Positions 34,737 through 46,419 of a stretch of DNA of 64,000 nucleotides are shown here, in pieces. Both the position numbers and the translations under genes were made by a program. The DNA lies in assembly GCA_002118135.1 (NCBI GenBank), contig BDIU01000257.1:62001-126000 (forward strand), written 5' to 3'. Each line of letters opens with the position of its first letter. The first letter of the stretch is position 1. The notes beneath the pieces are model-generated. The model did not search any database. It was not told where the DNA came from and worked only from the letters and a program-made list of their open reading frames with translations. Origin of the DNA: Trebouxia sp. TZW2008. Lineage: Eukaryota; Chlorophyta; Trebouxiophyceae; Trebouxiales; Trebouxiaceae.

Positions 34737-35973
34737 AACACAAAACTTCTGATGACACGATCTATGCCGCCCGTGATATCGACAGACGCAAGCTACTCAA
34801 GCTATGGGACACCCAGGCACAGCTGCCTCTACCAATCTTTCAAAACGGCGCTAGCAGACACGAACCACGCAAACTGTAAACAGCTGTGCCAGCGGGACAG
34901 GCTCTACACACCAGCTGCAGCTGGTGCCAAGGCCGAGCCACGCTCGAGTCAGACGCAGCAACTTTTGCTTAAGCGGCGTGTGACGCGCCTGTAGTCAAAA
35001 TAGCCAAAACAAGTGGCGCTCGAAGAATCGAATTTTCGTTTCTCAGGTCGCGAAATTGCTAGATGATCCGCCCTAATTTGGAGAAATTCCTAATTGGCAT
35101 CTGGCGACTCGCCTGAGACGAGTCTTAGTAATGTGAGAGAAAATGCCACATCTTGCGCTTTTGGCTGGAACTGCCCTAGCCTCTGAGGATGTACAAGCAA
35201 ACGGCAGCCTCAAAGCGCTTGCACATGGGGTGTTCGTGAGTGGGGCGATGGCCTGATGAGCTTGTCATTTACCGCCAACTTATCCTCGCAGATTAGCAGC
35301 TGATCATTACCCGGTTCAATCGAACATCGCAGCTTGCATAGCACAGCAGCGTTCAGTCCCTGCAGCAAGAAAAGAAATCGGAAAACAACACACTGAAGCG
35401 CACAGCCTCTGGTCGACTGCAAATTTGCAGGCTGTGAGACTTGTCTTGTTCCAAGTGACAATGTGAGCTCAAGTTCCAACAAGGTGCACATTCATGATGC
35501 ATCATGGCATGCGGCTCTAGGCACTTTGCGCGAAGTAGTGATTTCAGCAACGCATCATGGACTACTTTGCATGCATGTATGCACATTTACGGAAGCTACA
35601 GGCTGCAGGGCCAACACTCGCATGGCACTGCGGCAGCTGCTAGACAACACCCGTGCATTGACTGTGGGCAAGCCTGCTTGCGCTGCACCCCTCTCATCAT
35701 GCAGCCGCCAGACTTACATGACAAGACTGGCGTCGTCATGCCAATTGCTGACTACAGGTCATGCTAATTTGCTTCTCTGCGTTCACCGATTGCAATCCAA
35801 AGCTGCAGAGAATATGATCCGGCGCACAGGTCTGCACTCTGCTCTGCAATGCACGGAAAGCTGCTTCAGCGTGCATAGAGGCGCTGGTTGCGCGAGGATG
35901 TCGCGCTGTAAATTTTGATCGCGAGTACAGCGATTGTGTCATTCCAAATTGGCTGAAGCTGTGATCTTGCCCC
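34737..35973. promoter_or_regulatory. Divergent region between CELF-like and RbgA-like genes
   Basis: Head-to-head intergenic region of 1.2 kb. An open frame at 35463-35918 (plus) has no recognisable domain and a plausible competitor on the other strand, so it is not called. No repeats or promoter boxes stand out. Confidence 0.4.
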
Positions 35974-38900
35974 ATGTTTGGCAGCTTGTCTGCTCCTGGT
36001 GCTGCCGGGCTCCTCCAAGGCTCACCCGTGAATGAAACACGGATCAGATCTAATGCACTGGCGTCACCCAGCGGCAAGAATAGCGCGCCGGAGCGCACAC
36101 ACACAACCTGGCAGCCCAAGCAGACTGGACACAGTTCACGCCTGAGTGCGTTGCAGGTGAGAGGTAGACTTTGTTACGTTGCCACACTTGTACATGAACT
36201 CACTAGGAGCAGATACCTGTGCAGGAGCGTGCGCAGCGAACATATCTTACAGAACAGGAACTATTTGCTAACAAGGAGCTTGACCCCACACTACAGGTGG
36301 ACAGCTCACGATTTTGCTCTAGTACTTGCATCAAGCGCATATCCTTCATGTCACTCCTCCCTGCTGTTTGCAATGCATGTAACTTTGTGGTATGAATTGT
36401 TGCTGACCTGACAATGAGCTGTGTCTGCAGAAGTACTCCGTTCAATGGTATCCAGGGCACATTGCTCGCGCAGAACGGCAGCTCAAGTCTCAGCTCAGGC
36501 TTGTTGATGTAGTGCTGGAAGTCAGGGACGCAAGGTTAGTGCAAGCAGCAGCTGATGTTTGCAGCTGTGCATCTTGTCGCTGTATTACATTCATTCAGAA
36601 TGCACGCTAGACAGGCTCAGCAGGTCTTGCTAGGTGCATGCTGGAGCACTCCAATCAGTCTGGTCCTGCGCTGACCTGCGTCATGAATGCTGTCTTGTAG
36701 CTGTTCTTGCGGTGCCTGAGCTGTTGCTGCAGCACATGCACTGTCGGCCGACTGCCTGGGCAACTTGCTTGAACAGAAACAAGAAGGCCAAACTAGACTG
36801 ATAGAGGTGGCCCGGGATTTAACTTGCTTCATGCCCCAATACTCTCAGCTTTCCCTCTGACATGCATCACAAATCACTTTGTATGTGTTAGGATCATATG
36901 CCAGGCTGAAATGGCATGTCAAAGAAAGCGTTTATGTGAGATCTGTTAGAAAGGGTTGTCTCCCAGGAGTTGATTTCCTTTCTTTGTTTTTATTTCGACA
37001 TTTGTGTATGCAGGATTCCAATGTCGTCATGTCACCCTCAGATCCCAGCTTGGTGTGGTACCAAGCCAAGGTTGCTCATTATGAATAGAGTGGATATGGT
37101 CAGTCATCAGGATCAGCTAGATTGGAAGAACCATTATGGTAGACAAGGGGTGCATGTCTACAACACTGATGCCAATCAAGGGAAAGGCATTCATCAGGTC
37201 AGTTGGCCGCCTTGTTACAATGCGCAAAAGCAGCTAGCATGTCGACCTGAATCATTTGTGACGGCATGGCTGAATGTTTGCAAAACAGTGTGTTCTGCTG
37301 CTGGCTGAGTTCATGCTGGTGCAGAAACAGCATGCCACGTGTTGTTTGGTAGCATGCTCCTTCACCGTTTCCATACTAAGTTGCTGAGTTCGACGCAGCG
37401 CGTGAATGTCATTCTGTCTTGAAGCAGTGTTCAGAAAGAGCAGCTTTGCGCCAGAAGCTGCAGCACGGGCTGTGTGAGTAAAAGCAGCAAAGTCTGCACT
37501 GTCAAGCATCATAACAGAAGTCTCTGTGAGCAGTAGAGCACTGAACCGACAACTGCATGAAGACTCCAACCAAGTACAAAAAGTGCATGAGAATGTAGAG
37601 CAAAAGCAGGGCAGCATTCAAAACTCAACAAATGTGACATTGCACACAACATCATTTGGCCGTCACACCCATCAATTCTTGTGGCCAGCAGTTGCTGTGC
37701 TACCCAGGTCACCAAGGCCGCCCTATCATTGAGCAAAGGCATCAATGACAAACGAAAAGCCAGAGGGCTGCAAACTCGGCCAGTCAGAGCAGCTGTCATT
37801 GGCTTTCCCAATGTTGGCAAATCAGCACTGATCAACAGATTCCTGAACAGGCGAGTCTGTGACAGCGCGCCGAAGCCTGGTGTGACTAAGGCCCTCAGAT
37901 GGCTTAGGGTTGGAGGTGACCTTGATTTGCTGGACGCTCCTGGTACGTCATCACTCAGTCTTGCATTTGGGTGCACACTTGGTCTTGCATATTGATGCAT
38001 ATGCTTGACATGTGGTCATACAGTCTTGTAGTTGTGATGCGTACTCCTGGTACGTGGTAACTCAGTCTTGCGTTTGGCCGGGTACTTGGTCTTGCATTAG
38101 ATGGATGCATACTCAGTCCTGCATCACATGCATGCTTGGTCTTGCATTTGATGCATACTCAGTCTTGCATATTTGTCATACTCAATCTTGCATTGAGGTG
38201 CATATTAGGGCAGCGAGGAGACTGGGCTGTGCACGTCTTGCTGTGTACTGTACAAAAGCATGGTTGACAAGCAATGTTCTGAAGGGTCAGACTTGCATCT
38301 GCACCCATGTCATGCAGATTCACAGACCTGGCTGTGAATGGTTTCAGACATACTATGCACAGCACTGTTGATGCTTTTGTTCTGATAAAGTGCGGGTAGC
38401 CTGCTAGCAGAACCTTGCAACGCGTGTGCAGCATGCAACAACAGCCTTTTCAAATTGCCAAGATGCGAACAATGAGCAGCCTGCACATGCTTGATATGTG
38501 TGAATGCCAATGCCAATGTGTATCTGCACAATGTCTGACCTGTCAAAGAATGTTTTGATGCCATGATGCTTGTTGACAGCTATATCTTTTACTCCAAAGC
38601 AACTTGTCCTTGCACCTTGTCACATGGGTCAATCTGCCTGACAGGTGTTCTACCAATGAACTTCAGCAACCAAATAGCAGCAGAGCGGCTAGCAATATGC
38701 AATGATATAGGAGAAGCAGCTTATGTCAATTCCTCAGTGGCAGCAGTACTGTTAGAGCGCATACGCTGTTTGCCAAGCCAGGATGCTATTCAGCGCAAAA
38801 TTGTACACCGGCTCAGACTGCCTTTTGAAGACACACAAACTGGTGAAGATTATGTGTATGCACTTGCCAATTTTGCATTCCAAGGCGATAAGGAGCAAGC

Positions 38901-39000
38901 AGCTTTGCGGATTGTCAATCAGTTTAGGCGCGGCGAATTGGGCAACTTTGCATTGGAGCTTGCCAGTGATGACAGAAGACAGCATCAGCCATCTTTGTAG
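35974..39000 (+). CDS. RbgA/YlqF-type ribosome-biogenesis GTPase, organellar
   Basis: Exons 35974-36156, 36431-36534, 37014-37197, 37708-37942 and 38645-39000 join in phase to 353 residues. The first exon encodes a Ser/Ala/Arg-rich, transit-like extension of about 60 residues. Exon 2 gives the family hallmark [14 protein letters not shown] and [10 protein letters not shown]. The GTPase motifs are circularly permuted: G4 (NRVDM) comes before G1 ([12 protein letters not shown]), then PGVTK and G3 DAPG. The C-terminal helical domain starts [16 protein letters not shown]. RbgA family proteins help late assembly of the large ribosomal subunit in bacteria, chloroplasts and mitochondria. The organelle here is not decided. 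G4 has Arg in place of the usual Lys (NKxD). Confidence 0.9.
37930..38215. repeat. Intronic minisatellite copying a 5' splice site
   Basis: After the exon ending at 37942 (GCTCCTG then GTACGTCATCACTCAGTCTT), the text CTCCTGGTACGTGGTAACTC recurs near 38043. The motif CTCAGTCTTGCAT or TTGGTCTTGCAT then repeats eight or more times to about 38200, spaced 25-40 bases apart. Confidence 0.8.
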
Positions 39001-39671
39001 TCATTTGAATTTTGCCAGTTTGTGTACCACCACCTTGCCGTTACCTTCATGAACCCCATTGAATACAGTTGGTTTCCCTTTGATACCTCAGACCCCCATG
39101 CAACCCTCTGTACTTGTTTGGGTTTTGATTAGACTTGTCAACCAGGAACTCCATTGCGTAGAACGAGGACTGAAGCTTCGCAGCTTACTCAGCATTAGCT
39201 CTGCATCATTGCTGCACCAGCACATTCGTACAGCTGCATGCGTGAATCTGCTAGCCATCAGCAAGTCCGTCTCAGCAAGTGGCTGGATTTGGCGTAGCAT
39301 CCTGCCTGTGGATTCTTCCGGCTCTTAGCACCCGGAGCTTAGCCAACATGTACATGCCAGTAGATGATTGCGTGTTTTCCTGTGCGTTGCTGATCATTAC
39401 ATTGCATTGCTTGCATGCTTACAGAGCCTGCCTAACTCAGCTAAAGTTGATCAATCACATGTCGGATCATGCTCTGGATGAAGATGACCCAGATCATGAA
39501 TGATGTCCAGCTGACAAGCTGCTGCTGCTGAAATACAAAAGCGCCACTGTTGAAATACTCTGCTGCAAAGCTGAGCCATTGTACACATGTGCCTGCTTCG
39601 TCTGACCCTGAGGCTCATTGCAAAGCTGTCAGTGTGCTGGGCGACTGACATCAAGCTGCAATGGCTGCACT
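39001..39671. other. Convergent 3' flanks
   Basis: Lies between the stops of the RbgA-like gene (plus) and the CFAP45 gene (minus). No coding signal is visible. Confidence 0.5.
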
Positions 39672-42600
39672 CTACCAGTTGGTCATCTTCTTTCTGGCTA
39701 GCTCTGCTCTGTACTTGGCAGGAACACCCTCTGCCTCCATCTCCTTCAGCTTCCTTTGACGCACAGACTGCAGCACACAAGCAGCACACTTCACATCTGG
39801 CACTGTCACTGGTCATTCCCTTCAATGTGCACCTGCTGATCTTCCGTCACAGACACAGACACTACATGCTCACCTCAACAAAGCCTTCTCAGCCTGCAGA
39901 CTGATGGCAAGGCACATGTGAAATTGCTAAGCACAGGCAAAGGTCAGGAGGACATGCAAGCAAAATTGCGTGATTGGTTGGTTGGTCAATCGGTCGATTG
40001 GCTGATTGATCAAGAAGTTTTGCATGGTTACCTCAATGAAGTCCTTCTCGGCCTGCAGCTTCTGGCGAGTGCGGTCGCCCTCCAGCAGGTACTCAGCATG
40101 CTCACGTTTGTGGCGCTCCTCATTGGCCTGCATCTGAGCCCTCAGCTCCTCCTTGTGCTGCTGCCTCAAGTGCACAGCTGACATTTCCTGCGGAAACCAT
40201 GTGATGCTCAATCATGTGCTACTGGTGTAATAGCTCAAACTGCTTGCTAAAACAACACATGTGCACCCAGCTTGGCAGGCAAGGCTGTGCATGTGTCTGT
40301 GCAATGATCTTTCGGCACATAGGTGTATAGACACAGCGCAATCATCCCTAGGTACATCTTTGCAGCGTTCATGTGCTTGACAACATACAAGCAATCAAAC
40401 ACTCAGTGCCCGGAAGTTCTGAGTTCTGCATTGCTGTCAAAAACATTGGCACCAGACCCAGTCACCAACATCACCACTATATCATGTCGAGCTGGGCAAC
40501 AAGCCTTGACAGCTGACAGATGGATGTACCTTCTCCAGCTGTGGCAAATCTTTTGGGCAATGGAACTGAACTCAACAGCTTCCAGGCATGCTATATGACT
40601 GACGTGCTGCAATGTCAATTGACAAACCCCAACAGGCGCCAGCATGGCATACATTTTCCAGTTGCTGCTGCTCGCTCTGTCAGAATGCTTAGGCAATGCA
40701 GTGGGACAAGCTGCAAAGCTGCAATTCCCCATTGCCATAAACACTACCAGCAATGGGCAAATCCATCATCATCACCACCAGAAGTGTGTGTCATCATTGA
40801 GTTGAATGTCAATGATGTCAACTTCTGACAGCTAACACAGTAGCGTACCTTCTCCAGCTGCTGCTGCTCGCTGTGGCGGTTTTCTTGGACAATGCGGTGG
40901 AACTCCTGTGCTTCCAGGCGTGCCATATCAGCCTGAGCCGCCAGCCTAGCTGCCTGCTGAGCTGCGCGGGCCTCAGCCAAGTCTCTGTTAGTGGCTGCCA
41001 CCCTTTCACGAGCTGCCCTCTCCTTCTGCCTCCATTCTCGCTCATAGGCTTCAGTATACCTGTGGGAAAGGATAAGTTACTGTGAGGCAGCAGCTTGGGT
41101 CTCCATTCAATACATTGTAAGGCACAAGGCATGCTTTGCAAGTTTTGTGCTTACACAAGTCGCAATTAGTGGCTGCCACCCTTTCACGAGCTGCCCTCTC
41201 CTACTGCCTCCATTCACGCTCAAAAGCTTCAGTGTACCTGAAGAAGAGAGTAGCATTGGGTTGCCAAATGCATGCATGCTGTGCAGCCTGTTTTTGGATG
41301 AGGTCTCTGTTGGTGGCTGCTACATGCCCACAAATTGCCTTCTCCATCTGCCTTTTGACAGACAGTGTTGCTGTTGATAAGTAGAGAATGCTGTAGATGT
41401 TGTCCACCCAAGAATATCACAAGCTTGTCATGAGAGCTTAACGGGTCTTGAGGATCATGTGAGCGGTTTGAGATAAGTCTACCTCCTCTGTCAGGAGAAA
41501 ATAACATGAGCTCTCTCTGTCAGGTTTCGCAGGATAAATCTGGCACCTATAAAGAGGACCAGGGGACCATCGAGGGCAGACCTGCGGGCTCTGAGCTCAT
41601 CAATCTCCGCCTGCCTGTCAGCAGCGCGCTCCTGCTTTGCCCTCAGCCGTGCTGTCTCCAGCTCCTTCTCCTTTGCCACCCGAGCCTTCTCCTCCAAAGC
41701 TGCCTGTAAATACAGCATGTGAATGCCTCAACCTGAAATATGATTGGCCGTCATATGAGCTGTATCAAGTTCTTTGCGTGTTGCCACACAAGCCCTTCTG
41801 CTCAAAAGCTGGCTGCAGGCAAAGAGGTCAACAATTGACTATCACAGTAGATTTTGATACGCTGTGTAAACCAGGAATATCAGCATACAGGGAGGCAGGG
41901 AAGGGTTGAAGCTGTCAGCACTTACTCTGTTACCAGGTGAGGTTGCAGCTAGATAGGCTGGCAGTAACAGTATTTCATGCTGAAGACAGGAAGGGCTCAC
42001 GCAGGCAATGGTTGTGGATAAGTGCAGTGTCAGTTCAAGTGAGTGTATTGTGTTGTCAACCTTAAACTTCTTCTGCTTGGCCCTTGCTCCTGCAGACAGA
42101 GAGACGGATGGATGGATGGACAGACGGGCGGACGGACAGACAGAAAGACGGATGGATGGATGGACAGACAGGCGGACAGACAGACAGACAGATAGACAGA
42201 CAGACAGACAGCGAGCCAGCCAGCAGCAGGCAGATGATATGATTGGTGTCGTTGGTCTTGGTCAGCATCACCATGCATGAATGTGTGCTCTCCAAGTTTG
42301 CATCATATTAATTTCACAGATTGAACAGCATCAAGTAGTGAGGACAATGCAACCACTGCAATCTGACTGCAGTATCTGTGGACACGCTTGCAGCGGGAAG
42401 GACAGACACATTTGTCACGGCAAGACACTGCACAGTGCACATGCACGCACACCTGTTCTTTGAGTTGGCGCTGGCGCAGGTACTCCACAATGAGTGCGTC
42501 CTCTTCAAGCTCAGCTGCCCTGGCCACCTTCTTCCTCTCCATCTGCAGACAGAAATTGGTTTTGAGTGAGAATCAGGTTGTACTGGCACGATTTAGAATT

Positions 42601-45600
42601 GCAAAGGAGCTTTTGGAGGCTGTGCATTTGTCAGTATGCAGCTAGAACATACTCCATAGTCAAGACGTCCTTTTTCAGCTCAGCTGCCCTGGCAACCTTC
42701 CTCCTCTCCATCTGCAGCCAGCAGGAATTAAACGTTGTAAGCTGCATGATTTAGCACATCTGCAGGTGATCACCGCAAGCTGGGTCCCCAGCATTGATCT
42801 CAACGTCATACGCAAACATTGAAACGGTCAGTGCAGGGTTTGAGCACCAAAACAGCCATTTCAGCAAGTCGACTGTGCAGCACATTCAGCTGTGCCTGAG
42901 CTTATGTTTGTGTGAGTCCCATGCTGCTGAAGAGACACCAAATAAGGTATGTCATGCAGACACTTTGAGTCTATACAATAACATGCTCTTTTCATCAGCT
43001 CAAGAATGTCAGAAATTGCAAATGTGTCACATTCTGATTCTCTTGAAGTATGAGCCTCACCTGCTCAGCATTGCTGCGGTGGACCTCCACCATGAGGGCT
43101 TCAGCAGCTCTCTTTTTCTCCAAGGCTGCCTGAGTCTCCTCAGACTTGAGGCGCTCAATCTCACCAGTCATGTGATCGCGCTCCTGCAATTCAAGTCACA
43201 AGAGATCAGCTGCAGAAGAAGAGCAATGGAAGGTCAAAAGTAGGTTGAACACCTGTGAGACATGTCGCGATGCACTCAGCAAGGTGGAGCGTAAAACCAT
43301 GAGTTAGCAGTGCTCATCCACAGCATATGCCAAAGTTCACAAGAGCGGGAGTGTGATTGACAGGATGACTTGCTTGCCCTATACATCGATACAAGCAATA
43401 CTGAAGCATCACTGATGCCCAGCCGTTTTTAGTACAAGTATGATCATGGTCAGTCACTGTGACTGCGCTCATGCTCAGCTGTCATGACTACACTGAAACA
43501 TTAGTTGTCATGAGTGCAGTGCACGATGAGCCACAATGACTACAAGCTCATTGACATACTGACTCACCCAGTGTTACCAAAGGCTGATACTACAACTCAC
43601 CAGATCGCGCAACTCCTCTTGGTGAACCCTCTCGCGCTTGCGCTCAACAATCTGCTCATTCAGAATCTGAGCGCCAACTCGGCTCTCAGCCATTCTCTGC
43701 CTTTCCCTCTCCTCATAGGCTTCTAGAGCACGCAAACGGTCAATCTCCATCTGCAGATCTAGCGCACGTTCGTCTTCTTCCTCCTCTTGCAGCATGTGCT
43801 TCTTCTCCTCAATCTGTGCATCCCTGCAGTCATCACAAGATATCATGTGTGTCATGTGTCTTGAAAGCAAATCTGCTTCTGCACAGACTGCACAACTGCC
43901 ATACATGGTCATCAGCATGAGCATAGTTACTGCAGCATTTGCAGCTATGTGCCTATTGGGCATACCTTATAGAACCGATGCTCGATCAAGATGCTGAAGC
44001 GTGCACTCAGAAAGCAGACTGCACGTCAAGGAAGTTGCAGGCTATATGACATTGACTGCAAGTTACTTGCCGACAGAAGCTACAGTCAGAAAGAGTAGTT
44101 TATGATAGTCAGCGCAAAGAAAACACTCATATATGCCCGCTGAGTGTACCGCAAGTGTAGAGGTCACTGACAAGCAAGTGTAGCGGAGATACAGAATTCA
44201 CCATCAAGCAGAGATCTGCAGCATTATTTTGAAAGGGCCAAGGTTTTGTAGTGTTCTGAAGCATGCACGATACAGCCAGGGTGGCAGCCTGATGGCAATG
44301 CATTTGCTGAATTGAATAGCTAAGGCCATCAATTTACCTGATGGTGACGCATTTGCTGTACTGAACCATCTGGTTCATGTGCTTCACCTCGTCCCGCTGC
44401 TCAGTCAGCAGGTCCTCTGCCCTGTTGCGCGTGTTGGAATTGGCAGCAGCCTGCAGGCGCTCTGTCTCTGTTGGGGGCTCATGCTTGCGCCTTTCCTCTT
44501 CCATCTGCAAGGTGGATTGAATAGTCAAAGACAGGTTGTGATGTAGCTTGTGACAAATCATCAATGGCAGCAGCGGCCTGCATGTGCTCTGTTGCATGAA
44601 TCAGGTCTCTGAGGGTTGGTCGGCTGCTTGTTAAACCTTGTTAGCCGTGTTGCGGGTGTCGGAAACAGCGGCTCCCTGCAGACGCTCTGTTTCTGCTGGG
44701 GGCTCATGCTTGCGCCTCTCCTCTTCCATCTACAGCATACAAAAATTAAATGTCAATGATGATTTGCTGCTCAGTCACCAAGTCCTCAGTCCTGTTACGG
44801 GTGTTGGAAGTGGCGGCTGCCTTCAGATGCTCAGTCTCTATAGGTAGCTCATGCTTGCTCTGTTCCTCTTCCATCTGTAGCATGCAGGAAAGGAAGTTCA
44901 ACGATGATGTCTTGCTGCAGCAAAAGATTTGCTGCCCTGTTACAGGTGTTGAAATTGGCAGCGGTCTGCAGGCGATCAGTTTCTGTTGGGGACTGATGTT
45001 TGCGCCTTTCCCCCTCCATCTGCAAGGAGCAACACTTCAAGTCAGCGATGCATTGCTCATACAGTCTAAGGCAGGAGTTGGAAATGGCAGCCGCCTGTAG
45101 ACGCTCTGTCTCTGTAAGGGGCTCGTGCTTGTGCTGTTCCTCTTCCATCTGCAGCACGTTTGTGCACTCAGCTATCATGCCTAGTGCTATAATGCCTAGG
45201 CACCAACACTTGTCATTGAGTGCCATTTTGTGCTGTCTTTGAGCGTTTGAATATCGCTTGTGAGACAGTGCACTTCGGCTTAGTTCAAGGCAATGTCACA
45301 CAGTAGCAGATCAAAATATGGCATATGCTACTAAAGTGACTTCCTTTTGTGAAGTCACTTGATGCAAGGACATTCTCGGTGCACTGCATGTATTTGGTAG
45401 TGATCATTGCATTCTGACTGCAGTGGCACCTCTGAGTTAGGACAATCCAAGTGAGCAAATGCCAGAGAGCAAGCACCTTGAGCATCTTCTCTTTGCGGGC
45501 CTGGGCAACTGCCCTCTGCCCTTCCAGCTCAGCCTCGGCCTCATGCCTCAGCCGAGCCACCTCCTCAGAGCTCAGCACACCTGCTGGCCGCTGCATGCGC

Positions 45601-46419
45601 TCCAAATCACGCCTGATGCAGTTGCAACCCAGGCAGTCAGTGATGTGTCACATGCAAGCACAAAAGCTAGGTGTGCGTGGCAGATGCATTCAACTGCCAG
45701 GTCAACTTGTTCTGATACACAATGCCCCAACTTGACTTGACAGCATATCTTGGGTACATTTGTTTGCTCCTACGCATATCTAGCTGGGTTCATGAATCTG
45801 TCTAGCAGCGTATGATTATGTGCAAAAATATGCCAATGCGCTATGTATGTCAGCAATGCCATGATGTCTGGTACATGCTGGCCAGTGAATCTGTCCAAAT
45901 TGTCAGCTAGCACTACTGGTCAAGCTTTAGCTAAGCATTACACACTTAAACGCAATGGCATGTGCTCAAGCACAAAGTGTGCCTATGCAGTTGTCACAAT
46001 CGTGTGTCACACTGTAGCATTCCCTGCTATCCCATGTTCAAGATGACACCTGCTGCAGGCAGCAATTTCCTCACCTTCTGATTGTGACAACATCTGCTTG
46101 GATTGGCAGTAAAGCTGTGTTTGGGGAAAGCTTGCTTGTAGGGCTCTTGGAGGCTTTAGCTGGAGATGTCTTGCTGTCAGTGGCTGGAGACTTGATAGGT
46201 GACTTGTTGCCGAACAAAGATTCGTCGACATGGCTACCTTTTGCAATAGTGCGATACCTGCGGAACACGAAAAGCTCAGCCTAGCTACTTGACCGGAACA
46301 GTGTGTCTCAGCAAAGCATCATGCCGTGCAAACTTGGCAGGGGCAAGCATTACTCACGTCGATCGAACAGACTTGATGCTGCCCTGACTAGAAGGTGAGC
46401 CCAATCGCGATCCTGGCAT
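39672..46419 (-). CDS. CFAP45: CFAP45, axonemal microtubule inner protein
   Basis: Eleven exons in transcription order: 46419-46358, 46257-46075, 45612-45477, 44504-44338, 43823-43601, 43183-43061, 42542-42453, 41703-41582, 41059-40849, 40187-40032 and 39767-39672. All are in phase, total about 522 residues (human protein 551). The N-terminus has RYRTIAKGSHVDESLFGNK, close to the animal RYRT/VDESLFG start. The rest is the expected long charged coiled coil: RRDLERMQRPAGVLSSEEVA, YSKCVTIRDAQIEEKKHMLQ, RLRALEAYEERERQRM, EKELETARLRAKQERAADRQ, YEREWRQKERAARERV. It closes with EMEAEGVPAKYRAELARKKM. CFAP45 (FAP45 in Chlamydomonas) lies inside the doublet B-tubule of motile cilia. The gene implies a motile flagellate stage, or a recent one. 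Confidence 0.93.
40530..41345. repeat. Copies of CFAP45 exon 9 on both sides
   Basis: Upstream in transcription, 41160-41240 copies the exon start (YTEAFEREWRQ then stop, ERAARERVAATN) and 41290-41345 repeats a shorter piece. Downstream, 40530-40600 and about 40655-40700 copy the exon end in broken form (MACLEAVEFSSIAQ against the intact MARLEAQEFHRIVQ). The intact exon is 40849-41059. Confidence 0.75.
42085..42225. repeat. GACA/GGAT microsatellite in a CFAP45 intron
   Basis: A mosaic of GACA, GACG and GGAT tetramers, about 120 bases, ending in long GACA runs. Confidence 0.9.
42453..42725. repeat. Two copies of CFAP45 exon 7
   Basis: The intact exon (42453-42542, minus) starts MERKKVARAAELEEDALIVE. 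A copy about 170 bases upstream (near 42645-42713) reads MERRKVARAAELKKDVLTME and then ends in a stop or loses its donor. Confidence 0.8.
44338..45160. repeat. Five tandem copies of CFAP45 exon 4
   Basis: On minus, acceptor-led copies start near 45148, 45020, 44873, 44730 and 44504. They read MEEEQHKHEPLTETERLQAA, MEGERRKHQSPTETDRLQTA, MEEEQSKHELPIETEHLKAA, MEEERRKHEPPAETERLQGA and the intact MEEERRKHEPPTETERLQAA. Only the last continues to QYSKCVTIR and a donor. The first 25-35 codons are open in all five. Confidence 0.9.

Noticed and set aside
35463..35918. 151-codon plus frame upstream of the RbgA-like gene
   Set aside because: No motif, rival frames overlap it, and the RbgA-like gene already has a good transit-like first exon in phase.
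39860..39900. Extra CFAP45 exon LQAEKALL
   Set aside because: It is a short copy of the end of exon 10 (LQAEKDFIE); the main model is in phase without it.
42061..42092. Short exon encoding GARAKQKKF in CFAP45
   Set aside because: It has an acceptor but breaks phase with its neighbours, and the flanking exons already align without a missing piece.
42030..42295. Minus frames rich in CLSVCLSI
   Set aside because: Translation of the GACA/GGAT microsatellite in a CFAP45 intron.
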